DNA of 64,000 bases from Micromonospora fulviviridis (lineage in GTDB: Bacteria > Actinomycetota > Actinomycetes > Mycobacteriales > Micromonosporaceae). Made by a program: the position numbers and the translations under genes. Under the pieces are notes generated by a model. The model ran no database searches. It saw nothing but the letters and a program-made list of their open reading frames with translations, and was not told the origin of the DNA. Numbering within the stretch: position 1 is the first letter of the stretch; each line of letters starts with the position of its first letter. The stretch covers positions 33,069 through 97,068 of the forward strand of contig NZ_BMRA01000006.1 of assembly GCF_014648395.1 (NCBI RefSeq), read 5' to 3'. This document shows positions 52,335 through 60,017 of the stretch, piece after piece.

Positions 52335-53096
52335 ATGTATGCCGAGGAACGGCAGCAGGAGATCCTCCGCAGAGCCCGGGCCCAGGGGCGGGTCGACGTC
52401 ATGGTGCTGGCCGAGGAACTGGCGGTGACCAGCGAGACCATCCGGCGGGACCTGACCGCGTTGGAGCGTGCGGGGGTGCTGCGCCGCGTACACGGCGGCG
52501 CGATCCCGGTCGAACGCCTCGGTTTCGAGCCCGCGCTCGCCGCCCGGGACGCGGTGCTGACCGCGGAGAAGGAGCGCATCGCCAAGGCCGCGCTCGCCGA
52601 GGTCCCGGAGGAGGGGGCGATCATCATCGACGCCGGCTCGACCACCGGGCGGCTGGCCCAGGTGCTGAACACGGAGCGCGAGCTGACCGTGATCGTCAAC
52701 GCCCCGCCACTGGCCACCCTGCTGGCCGCCCGACCGAACCTCAACGTGATCATGCTCGGCGGCCGGGTCCGGAGTCGAACCATGGCGACGGTCGACGACT
52801 GGGCCATGCAGGCGCTCTCCCAGATCTACGTCGACGTGGCCTTCATGGCGACCAACGGCTGCTCGGTCGAGCGCGGGCTCACCACGCCGGATCCGGCCGA
52901 GGCCGCCGTCAAGCGGGCGATGATCGCCTCGGCCCGGCGTACGGTTCTGCTCGCCGACCACACCAAGTTCGGCGACGACTACCTCGCGCGCTTCGGCCGG
53001 CTCGCGGACGTCGACCTCATCATCACCGACACCGGGCTGAGTGCCGCCGCCGCAGGCGAGCTGCAGCACGCCGGTCCGGAGGTGATCCGGGCGTGA
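52335..53096 (+). CDS. DeoR-family sugar-phosphate-responsive repressor
   Basis: The 253-residue protein has the DeoR HTH at its N-terminus (MYAEERQQEILRRARAQGRV, LAEELAVTSETIRRDLTALE, RRVHGGAIPVE) and the sugar-phosphate-binding domain (EEGAIIIDAGSTTGRLAQVL, VIVNAPPLATLLAARPNLNV, DVAFMATNGCSVERGLTTPD, VLLADHTKFGDDYLARFG). It should sense a phosphorylated intermediate of the pathway encoded downstream and repress the operon. The kinase start overlaps its stop (GTGA), so it is the first gene of the operon. Confidence 0.93.
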   Translation: MYAEERQQEILRRARAQGRVDVMVLAEELAVTSETIRRDLTALERAGVLRRVHGGAIPVERLGFEPALAARDAVLTAEKERIAKAALAEVPEEGAIIIDAGSTTGRLAQVLNTERELTVIVNAPPLATLLAARPNLNVIMLGGRVRSRTMATVDDWAMQALSQIYVDVAFMATNGCSVERGLTTPDPAEAAVKRAMIASARRTVLLADHTKFGDDYLARFGRLADVDLIITDTGLSAAAAGELQHAGPEVIRA

Positions 53097-54037
53097 TCCT
53101 CACCGTCACTCTCAACCCGAGCCTGGACCGGGCCGTCGCCATCGAGTCCCTCGTGCGGGGCGAGGTGCTGCGCGCCGCACCCGCACACCTCGACCCGGGC
53201 GGCAAGGGGGTCAACGTCTCCCGGGCCCTGCTCGCCAACGGCGTGCCGTCGCGGGCGGTCATCCCGTGCGGCGGCCCCGAGGGGGAGCAGTTGGTGCGAC
53301 TGCTGGCGGCGGAGGGCGTACCCATGATCGCCGTCCCCATTGCCGGCCGTACCAGATCCAACATCACGTTGGCCGAGCCAGACGGCACGATCACGAAGAT
53401 CAACGAGCCCGGCCCGGCGCTCTCCGGCGCCGAGCTGAAGGCGGTCGTCGAGGTGGTGCTCTCCGCCGCCGGCTCGGCCGACTGGGCGGTGGTCTGCGGC
53501 AGCATCCCGCCGTCCCTGCCGGTCGAGGAGTTCAGCGAGCTCTGCTCCCGACTGATCGAAGCAGGCGTCCAGCTCGCAGTCGACACCAGCGGCCCGGCGC
53601 TGGTCGCCGCGGCAGCCGCGGGAGCGTCGCTGATCAAGCCCAACCGGGAGGAACTCGCCCAGGCCACCGGGCGGGCCGTCAACTCGACCGAAGACGTCGT
53701 CGCCTCCGCCCAGCAGCTGCGCGCCCTGGGTGCCCAGGCGGTGCTGGCCAGCCTCGGCGCCGACGGCGCCGTGCTGGTCGACGAGGACGGCGTCGTCACC
53801 GGAACCGCACCCGTCGCCGCGCCCCGCAGCAACGTCGGGGCCGGGGATGCCCTGCTCGCCGGCTTCCTGGCCGGCGGGGCCGCCAAGGCAGAGGCGCTCG
53901 CCGAAGGCCTCACGTGGGCCGCGGCGGCGGTCAGCCTGCCGGGCAGCCGCATGCCCGGGCCAGGCGACCTGCGCCGCGACCACGTCCACATCCACCACCG
54001 GCCGGACCTGGTCCGGCAACTGCTCACCCGGGACTGA
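53093..54037 (+). CDS. PfkB-family hexose-phosphate kinase (1-phosphofructokinase/tagatose-6-phosphate kinase type)
   Basis: The 314-residue kinase begins ILTVTLNPSLDRAVAIESL and has LDPGGKGVNVSRALLANGV (substrate loop) and the catalytic PfkB signature PRSNVGAGDALLAGFLAGGA with the Asp base. It belongs to the FruK/LacC subfamily, which phosphorylates fructose-1-phosphate or tagatose-6-phosphate. In this operon a polyol phosphate dehydrogenase is present, so a ketose-6-phosphate such as tagatose-6-phosphate is as plausible a substrate as fructose-1-phosphate. Start GTG 53093 overlaps the deoR stop; 66 bases separate it from EIIC. Confidence 0.88.
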   Translation: MILTVTLNPSLDRAVAIESLVRGEVLRAAPAHLDPGGKGVNVSRALLANGVPSRAVIPCGGPEGEQLVRLLAAEGVPMIAVPIAGRTRSNITLAEPDGTITKINEPGPALSGAELKAVVEVVLSAAGSADWAVVCGSIPPSLPVEEFSELCSRLIEAGVQLAVDTSGPALVAAAAAGASLIKPNREELAQATGRAVNSTEDVVASAQQLRALGAQAVLASLGADGAVLVDEDGVVTGTAPVAAPRSNVGAGDALLAGFLAGGAAKAEALAEGLTWAAAAVSLPGSRMPGPGDLRRDHVHIHHRPDLVRQLLTRD

Positions 54038-54103
54038 CTGACCCAACTACAACCCCCACCCCACCACCGGCAATTCAGCCGGCAGTCGAACAGGAGGCCT
54101 CCC

Positions 54104-55279
54104 ATGGCCACGGATTACACCCCCGCCGTCACGGGAACCGGCATCAAGGCAGGGATTCAGCGGGTCGGCGGCTATCTCGCCGGCATGGTCATGCCCAACA
54201 TCGGCGCGTTCATCGCCTGGGGCCTGATCACCGCGCTCTTCATCCCCACCGGCTGGATCCCCAACGCCCACCTCGCCCAGCTCGTCGGCCCGATGATCAC
54301 CGTCCTGCTTCCGGTGCTGATCGGCTACACCGGTGGCCGGCTGGTGCACGGCCAGCGCGGCGCCGTCGTCGGTGCCGTCGCCACGATGGGCATCGTGGTC
54401 GGCAGCGAGGTGCCGATGTTCCTCGGCGCCATGATGGTCGGCCCACTCGCCGCGTACCTGGTCAAGCTCTTCGACAACGCCTTCGAGCACCGCATCAAGG
54501 CCGGCTTCGAGATGCTGGTCAACAACTTCTCGGCCGGAATCATCGGCGGTGGCATGGCGCTGGTCGGGGTCTGGGTGATCGGCCCCGTCGTCCGTGCCAT
54601 CACCAACCTCGCCGGTCACGGTGTCGACTGGCTCGTCGGCCACCACCTGCTGCCGGTCGCCTCGGTCCTGGTCGAGCCGGCGAAGGTGCTCTTCCTCAAC
54701 AACGCCATCAACCATGGCGTTCTCGGCCCGCTGGGTGTCGCGCAGGCGACCGAGTCGGGCAAGTCCATCCTCTTCATGATCGAGTCCAACCCCGGCCCGG
54801 GCCTGGGGCTGCTCCTGGCCTTCCTGTTCTTCGGGCCCCGCGCTCTGCGCCCCAGCGTGCCGGCCGCGATCATCATCCACTTCCTCGGCGGCATCCACGA
54901 GATCTACTTCCCGTACGTGCTGATGAAGCCGCGGCTCATCCTCGCGATGATCGCCGGCGGGGCCGCTGGAGTCGGCACGTTCATGATCACCGGTGCCGGC
55001 CTGGTCGCCACCCCGTCGCCGGGAAGCGTCTTCGCCTACGCCGCCGTCACGCCTCGTGGCAGCTGGTTCGGAGTCGTCCTCGGCATCCTCATCGCGGCGG
55101 CGGTCACCTTCTTCGTGGCGGCGGCGTTGCTCGGCTTCGGTCGACTCAACGGCGACGCCCAGGCGGATGAGCCGGGTGCCGAGACCAGGATCCCGTCGGG
55201 CGGCGAGGTGGCGGCCGCGCCGCGCCAGACCGCCGGGACGGCCGCAACCGCCAACTCCACCGCAGTTTCGGAGGCGTGA
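54104..55279 (+). CDS. PTS EIIC component, mannitol-type
   Basis: The 391-residue membrane protein has mannitol-family EIIC motifs: GGYLAGMVMPNIGAFIAWGL, TGGRLVHGQRGAVVGAVAT, GSEVPMFLGAMMVGPL, LFLNNAINHGVLGPLG and the conserved GGIHEIYFPYVLMKPRL. It forms the polyol channel of the phosphotransferase system. Unlike E. coli MtlA it lacks fused EIIB and EIIA domains, which are separate genes here; a polar Ala/Thr/Pro-rich tail ends the protein. AGGAGG lies 7 bases before ATG 54104. The sugar may be mannitol or another hexitol. Confidence 0.92.
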   Translation: MATDYTPAVTGTGIKAGIQRVGGYLAGMVMPNIGAFIAWGLITALFIPTGWIPNAHLAQLVGPMITVLLPVLIGYTGGRLVHGQRGAVVGAVATMGIVVGSEVPMFLGAMMVGPLAAYLVKLFDNAFEHRIKAGFEMLVNNFSAGIIGGGMALVGVWVIGPVVRAITNLAGHGVDWLVGHHLLPVASVLVEPAKVLFLNNAINHGVLGPLGVAQATESGKSILFMIESNPGPGLGLLLAFLFFGPRALRPSVPAAIIIHFLGGIHEIYFPYVLMKPRLILAMIAGGAAGVGTFMITGAGLVATPSPGSVFAYAAVTPRGSWFGVVLGILIAAAVTFFVAAALLGFGRLNGDAQADEPGAETRIPSGGEVAAAPRQTAGTAATANSTAVSEA

Positions 55280-55593
55280 ACGACATGAGCACGATTCAGG
55301 GAAGCGACATCCAGAAGATCGTCGTGGCCTGCGACGCCGGGATGGGCAGCAGCGTGATGCTCGCCAGCCAGCTGCGCAAACAGCTCAGCAAGCACTCGGT
55401 GACCGTGGAGCACACCCCGGTCGATCACATCCCCGCCGACGCCGATGTGGTCGTCGTGCACACCGGGCTGGCCGCACGTGCCCGGGCGAACGCGCCCGAG
55501 AAGGTCATCGTGCCGTTCCAGGTGTTCATCGGCGATCCGGCGGTGGCCAAGGTGGTCGCCGCGGTCAAGAACGGCGGCGCGGTCGATGGCTGA
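55276..55593 (+). CDS. PTS EIIB component, mannitol-type
   Basis: The 105-residue protein contains the phosphorylatable cysteine in VVACDAGMGSSVMLASQL (Cys19 counting from GTG 55276) and the strand/loop pattern of EIIB-Mtl (VTVEHTPVDHIPADADVVVV). It receives phosphate from EIIA and phosphorylates the sugar during transport by EIIC. GTG 55276 overlaps the EIIC stop (GTGA); ATG 55285 is an alternative start. Confidence 0.93.
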   Translation: MNDMSTIQGSDIQKIVVACDAGMGSSVMLASQLRKQLSKHSVTVEHTPVDHIPADADVVVVHTGLAARARANAPEKVIVPFQVFIGDPAVAKVVAAVKNGGAVDG

Positions 55594-56053
55594 GGTGGCA
55601 AGCGGGAACCTCGCCGCGCTGCTCGACCGCCGGTCGATCCGGCTCGACGAGACCACCGCCAACCGGGAGGACGCGATCCGGCGCAGCGGTGCGGTGCTGG
55701 TCGAGATCGGGGCCGTCGACCCGTCCTACGTCGAGGCGATGCTGGCGCGGGAGCGGTCGGTCTCGACGTACATGGGGGAGGGGGTGGCGATCCCGCACGG
55801 CACGCTCGCCGGCAAGGACGCCGTACGCCGTGACGCGCTCGCGGTGCTCCGCTTCCCCGCCGGTGTGGACTGGGGCGGCGAGCAGGTCGTGCTCTGCGTG
55901 GCGATCGCCGCCCGCGGCGACGGTCACCTCGCGCTCCTGGCCCAGCTGGCCGAGGTCCTGCTGGATCCGGAGCGGGCCCGGGCGTTGCGCGAGGCCACCG
56001 AGGCCGACGAGATTCTCCGGCTGCTCACGCCGGTCGACGAGGAGACAGACTGA
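55586..56053 (+). CDS. PTS EIIA component, mannitol/fructose-type
   Basis: This 155-residue protein has the EIIA phosphorylation site MGEGVAIPHGTLAGKD with His71, the PTS_EIIA_2 fold, and FPAGVDWGGEQVVLCVAIAA then LALLAQLAEVLLDPERARA. It passes phosphate from HPr to EIIB. Its ATG lies 8 bases inside the EIIB gene and its stop overlaps the next start, so EIIB, EIIA and the dehydrogenase are translationally coupled. Confidence 0.93.
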   Translation: MAEVASGNLAALLDRRSIRLDETTANREDAIRRSGAVLVEIGAVDPSYVEAMLARERSVSTYMGEGVAIPHGTLAGKDAVRRDALAVLRFPAGVDWGGEQVVLCVAIAARGDGHLALLAQLAEVLLDPERARALREATEADEILRLLTPVDEETD

Positions 56054-57093
56054 TGAAGGTTGTTCGCTTCCATGCTCCGGGTGACGTGCGGATCGAGGAC
56101 GCACCCGAACCGACCCCGGGACCGGGAGAGGTCAAGATCCGGGTACGCAACTGCTCCACCTGCGGCACGGACGTGAAGATCTCGCGATTCGGCCATCACC
56201 ACATCGACCCGCCGCGGGTGATGGGCCACGAGGTCGCGGGCGAGGTCACCGAGGTCGGCGCCGAGGTGACCGGCTGGCAACCCGGTGACCGAGTCCAGGT
56301 CATCGCCGCAATCCCGTGCGGGCGGTGCGACCAGTGCCGCCGCGGCCGGATGACCGTCTGCCCCAACCAGGAGTCGATCGGCTACCACTACGACGGCGGC
56401 TTCGCCCAGTACATGGTCGTCCCGGCCAAGGTGCTCGCCGTCGACGGCCTGAACCGGATCCCGGACGGGGTCAGCTTCGCCGAGGCGTCGGTGACCGAGC
56501 CGCTGGCCTGCGTCCTCAACGGCCAGGAACTGGCCCGGGTCGGCGAGGGTGACGACGTCGTCGTCATCGGCTCCGGCCCGATCGGGTGCCTGCACGTACG
56601 GCTCGCCCGGGCCCGCGGCGCCGCCCGGGTCACCCTGGTCGACCTCAACCGGGACCGGCTGGACATGGCCGCGGCGCTCGTCGCGCCCGACGCCACTGTC
56701 TGCGCCGCGGAGACCGACCCGGTCGACGCGGTGCTCAAGCTGACCGACGGCGCCGGAGCGGATGTCGTCATCACCGCGGCGGCCTCCGGGGCGGCGCAGG
56801 AGCAGGCGCTGCAGATGGTCGGCCGCCAGGGCCGGATCAGCTTCTTCGGCGGACTGCCCAAGGACAAGCCGGTCATCGCCCTCGACGCCAACCTGGTGCA
56901 CTACCGCGAGCTCACCATCGTTGGCGCCAACGGGTCCAGCCCGGCGCACAACAAGGCGGCGCTGCAGCTGATCGCCAGCGGTGCGGTGCCGGTCGCGGAT
57001 CTGATCACGGACCGGCTGCCGCTGGAGAACGCCCTTGAGGCATTCGACATCGTCTCCCGCGGCGCCGGCATCAAAGTCACCATCGAGCCCTGA
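56053..57093 (+). CDS. Zinc-dependent medium-chain dehydrogenase (polyol-phosphate dehydrogenase-like)
   Basis: The 346-residue enzyme has the catalytic zinc site Cys37 (CSTCGTDVK) and His59-Glu60 (GHE), structural zinc cysteines 89, 92, 95 and 103 (CGRCDQCRRGRMTVC) and a Rossmann motif DDVVVIGSGPIGCLHVRLA. It is of the sorbitol/galactitol-1-phosphate/threonine dehydrogenase type and not of the MtlD (long-chain) type normally paired with mannitol EII. In this context it should oxidise the sugar-alcohol phosphate made by the PTS to a ketose phosphate for the PfkB kinase. ATG 56053 overlaps the EIIA stop by one base. Confidence 0.9.
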   Translation: MKVVRFHAPGDVRIEDAPEPTPGPGEVKIRVRNCSTCGTDVKISRFGHHHIDPPRVMGHEVAGEVTEVGAEVTGWQPGDRVQVIAAIPCGRCDQCRRGRMTVCPNQESIGYHYDGGFAQYMVVPAKVLAVDGLNRIPDGVSFAEASVTEPLACVLNGQELARVGEGDDVVVIGSGPIGCLHVRLARARGAARVTLVDLNRDRLDMAAALVAPDATVCAAETDPVDAVLKLTDGAGADVVITAAASGAAQEQALQMVGRQGRISFFGGLPKDKPVIALDANLVHYRELTIVGANGSSPAHNKAALQLIASGAVPVADLITDRLPLENALEAFDIVSRGAGIKVTIEP

Positions 57094-57135
57094 CCGGCTC
57101 GGATCCACCCGGATCCATCACCCCTAGGAGTCGTC

Positions 57136-57417
57136 ATGCCCGAACGTACCGTCTCCGTCGGGTCGACCAGCGGGCTGCACGCCCGCCCCGCCGCCATCTT
57201 CGTCGCGGCCGCCGCCGCCCAGCCCGTCGCGGTCAGCGTCCGGCGACCCGGCGGCCGGCCGGTTCCCGCCCGCAGCATGCTCTCGGTCCTGTCACTCGGC
57301 GCCACCCACGGCACGGAGGTGATCCTCGCCGCCGAGGGCGACGGGGCGGAGGCCGCCCTGGACGCGCTCGCCGACCTGCTGCGTTGCAACCTCGACGAGG
57401 AGCCGGCCGATGTCTGA
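57136..57417 (+). CDS. ptsH: HPr phosphocarrier protein of the PTS
   Basis: The 93-residue protein has the active-site His15 in SGLHARPAAIFVAAAAAQ and a serine at the regulatory position (ARSMLSVLSLGATHGTEV, Ser47). It shuttles phosphate from enzyme I to EIIA. The C-terminal end (LRCNLDEEPADV) is slightly longer than usual. It overlaps the EI gene by 8 bases. Having its own HPr and EI makes this operon self-sufficient. Confidence 0.93.
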   Translation: MPERTVSVGSTSGLHARPAAIFVAAAAAQPVAVSVRRPGGRPVPARSMLSVLSLGATHGTEVILAAEGDGAEAALDALADLLRCNLDEEPADV

Positions 57418-59077
57418 GCGGCTGACCGGCATCGGGGTCAGCGCCGGCCTGGTCGCCGGGCCGCTGCTGCGGGTGGCTCCGGCGCCCCGGCTGCCGGAGC
57501 CGGCCGCAGTCACCGATGTCCAGGCGGAGCTGGCGCGAGCCAGTGCTGCCTTGGCCGCCGTCGCCGCCGAGCTGCGCCGCCGCGCCGATGCGGCGCGGCG
57601 GCCGGAAGCGGCCGAGATCCTGCAGGCCCAGGCGATGATGGCCGAGGATCCGCTGCTCAACGAGACGATCGCCGACGCGATCCGGGGCGGTCGGGACGCC
57701 GCGCACGCGATCGCCGACGCCTTCGCCGAACACCGCCGGGCGTTCCAGGCGGCCGGCGGCTACCTCGCCGAGCGGGTCACCGACCTGGACGACATCCGGG
57801 ACCGCGCGGTCGCGGCAAGCCTCGGGCGGCCGATGCCTGGCATCCCTGCCCCGGGTCATCCGTACGTGCTGGCCGCGCGCGATCTCGCTCCGGCCGACAC
57901 CGCGGACCTCGACCCCGAACAGGTGCTCGCACTGGTCACCGAGGCGGGCGGCCCGACCAGCCACACCGCCATCCTGGCCAGGGCGCTCGGCCTGCCCGCC
58001 GTGGTCTCCTGCGCCGGCGCGCTGAGCGTGCCCGAGGGAACGGTGGTCCGGGTGGACGGCAGCTCCGGCGAGGTGCTCACCGATGCCGACGAGGCGCTCG
58101 TGACGGCCACTCGCGCCGCCGCTGCCGCCCGGCGCGATCGAGACACCCGGAGCCAGGGACCCGGCCGAACCTCCGACGGGCACGAGGTGAAGCTGCTGGT
58201 GAACATCGGCTCCGCGGCCCAGCTGCGCGGCGACGGGGCCGCCGGGGCCGAGGGCGTCGGGCTCTTCCGTACCGAGCTGCTCTTCCTCGACCGCAGCACG
58301 GCACCCGGTCTGGACGAGCAGGCACGGGCGTACGCCGAGGTCTTCGCGGCGATGTCGGGCCGCCCGGTGGTGATCCGGACGCTGGATGCCGGCGCCGACA
58401 AGCCGCTGCCCTTCCTCGACCAGGCCGGCGAGCCCAACCCGGCCCTCGGCGTCCGCGGCCTGCGGGTCGCCCGACGCCGACCCGAGGTGCTCCGGACCCA
58501 GCTCGAAGCGATCGACCTGGCCGCCCAGCGGACCGGCGCCGACGTCCGGGTGATGGCGCCGATGGTGGCCACCGCCGCCGAGGCCCACGAGTTCGCCACG
58601 ATCGCGCGCGCCGCTGGCCTCAGCAACGTCGGCGTCATGGTGGAGGTGCCGGCGGCGGCGCTGCGCGCCCGGCAACTGCTCGACCAGGTCGACTTCCTCA
58701 GCATCGGCACCAATGACCTGAGCCAGTACGTCTTCGCCGCCGACCGGCAGTGCGGCGACCTGGCTGAGCTGCTCGATCCGTGGCAGCCAGCGCTGCTGCA
58801 ACTTATCGCCGCCTGCGCGACCGCCGGGGGCGCAGCCGGGAAGCCGGTCGGCGTCTGTGGTGAGGCGGCCGCCGATCCGCTGCTCGCGGTGGTGCTCGCC
58901 GGCCTCGGCGTGACCAGCCTGTCGATGTCACCGCGGGCCCTGGCGCCCGTGCGGGCGACGCTGGCCGCGCACACCCTTGCCGACTGCGCCCGACTGGCCA
59001 GGCTCGCCCTGGCCGCCGAGGATGCCGAGCAGGCACGGGCCACCGTCCGGAGCGAGGCCAGGCCGGTGCCGGACTGA
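57410..59077 (+). CDS. ptsI: PTS enzyme I (phosphoenolpyruvate-protein phosphotransferase)
   Basis: The 555-residue enzyme has the N-terminal HPr-binding region (GIGVSAGLVAGPLLRVAP), the phosphohistidine site TEAGGPTSHTAILARALGLP (His185), and the PEP-binding barrel with GAEGVGLFRTELLFLDR, NPALGVRGLRVARRRPEVLR, VGVMVEVPAAALRARQLL, DFLSIGTNDLSQYVFAADR and the catalytic cysteine in KPVGVCGEAAADP. Length is normal. It is the last gene of the operon and is followed by a strong hairpin. Confidence 0.95.
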   Translation: MSERLTGIGVSAGLVAGPLLRVAPAPRLPEPAAVTDVQAELARASAALAAVAAELRRRADAARRPEAAEILQAQAMMAEDPLLNETIADAIRGGRDAAHAIADAFAEHRRAFQAAGGYLAERVTDLDDIRDRAVAASLGRPMPGIPAPGHPYVLAARDLAPADTADLDPEQVLALVTEAGGPTSHTAILARALGLPAVVSCAGALSVPEGTVVRVDGSSGEVLTDADEALVTATRAAAAARRDRDTRSQGPGRTSDGHEVKLLVNIGSAAQLRGDGAAGAEGVGLFRTELLFLDRSTAPGLDEQARAYAEVFAAMSGRPVVIRTLDAGADKPLPFLDQAGEPNPALGVRGLRVARRRPEVLRTQLEAIDLAAQRTGADVRVMAPMVATAAEAHEFATIARAAGLSNVGVMVEVPAAALRARQLLDQVDFLSIGTNDLSQYVFAADRQCGDLAELLDPWQPALLQLIAACATAGGAAGKPVGVCGEAAADPLLAVVLAGLGVTSLSMSPRALAPVRATLAAHTLADCARLARLALAAEDAEQARATVRSEARPVPD

Positions 59078-59094
59078 TCCGGCAGCTCGCCGGA

Positions 59095-59135
59095 AGCCGT
59101 CGGAGATCTCCTGTGTGGCACGATCTCCGACGGCT
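59095..59135 (+). terminator. Intrinsic terminator of the PTS operon
   Basis: A perfect 14-base stem AGCCGTCGGAGATC (59095-59108) / GATCTCCGACGGCT (59122-59135) with a 13-base loop follows the ptsI stop by 17 bases; GTCTT follows the stem. Confidence 0.8.
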
Positions 59136-59253
59136 GTCTTGGCCGGCAACCTGCAACGCCCGACCGCGGTCTCGGAGGCCGGGAATCGATCATCGACGGG
59201 TGATCGAGAGCGTGTTCCCGTCGAGGAACCGACGTTTGTGGCGCGCTTCCTTC

Positions 59254-59505
59254 TCAGCGCCGAAACGGATACCGAAGAGTCGGTGAGCAACGTCGCTGCA
59301 TTCGTCGAGCTGCCGCCCGGATCTGCGCCTCCACCGCATCCACGATCGAACCCTTCGCCGCCCGCCGATACCGCGGCGGCTCATCACTGGCCAGGGCCTT
59401 CTTCACGGTGCGAGACATCCTCAACCGCAGTGCGATGGCCTGGATCGCCATACCCTCCGACCGCCGCAGCCGCCGGATCTTCGCCCAGTCCTCCACGATC
59501 AGCAC
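59254..59505 (-). mobile_element. IS21-family IstA transposase N-terminal fragment
   Basis: The minus strand reads MLIVEDWAKIRRLRRSEGMA, IQAIALRLRMSRTVKKALAS and DEPPRYRRAAKGSIVDAVEA. This is the N-terminal HTH domain of IstA-type IS21 transposases, which are about 400-500 residues when complete. One residue is missing in the recognition helix (usually SRNTV) and only about 80 residues remain, with no istB helper. It is a dead remnant. Confidence 0.65.
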
Positions 59506-59524
59506 CTCGCCGAGAGCACGACGA

Positions 59525-59790
59525 TCATGGCCGACCGGGCGGGACGAAGCATCTCAGGATATGCCGCTCTGAAGATGAGCGGGTCATGCAGAATTCGTTT
59601 CCAGCCGGGTCGCACAGCACGGCCCAGCCGTCGCCGTCGGGCGTGCGGTGATCGGCCAGCATGGTCGCGCCCAGCGCGAGGACGCGCTCGACCTCCCTGT
59701 CGCGGTCCCGGTCCGCGGGCTGCAGGCACACGTGCACCCGGTTCTTGACAACCTTGCCCTCGGCGGCAACTAGCAAGAAACGGACATCTT
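59525..59790 (-). pseudogene. C-terminal part of a VOC/glyoxalase-like protein
   Basis: The minus strand reads EGKVVKNRVHVCLQPADRDR, VERVLALGATMLADHRTPDG and DGWAVLCDPAGNEFCMTRSS, the second half of a glyoxalase-like (VOC) domain with His and Glu of NRVH and GNEF as likely metal ligands. The expected first half is replaced by unrelated sequence, although the frame stays open upstream to 60031. It is probably truncated by the events that left the IS21 remnant. Confidence 0.6.
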
Positions 59791-60017
59791 TGGATGAGTG
59801 ACTGAGGGCAGCCTTGTCGAACCAAGAACCGATGCCTCGGCAGGCAGGCGGCTCAGCCGCGATCGCAGCCGACGGGTCGGCGAACCCGGGCCACGGCCAC
59901 GTCCAGGTCGTGGCTCGAGGGGCCGGCTGCCTGCCCACGCTCGCCGGATCCAGCTCACCACCGGCGAGGGCACCGGCCCAGGGTTGGAGCATGATGTGCT
60001 GGCGAGCGACGGGCACT

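Noticed and set aside
52335..54037. Standard fructose PTS (fruRKA)
   Set aside because: DeoR and the kinase fit, but the EIIC has the mannitol signature GGIHEIYFPY, EIIB has the CDAGMGSS type, and a zinc dehydrogenase is included.
53266..55170. Plus-strand frame of about 630 codons across the kinase and EIIC genes
   Set aside because: It is out of frame with both real genes and consists of Arg/Pro/His low complexity.
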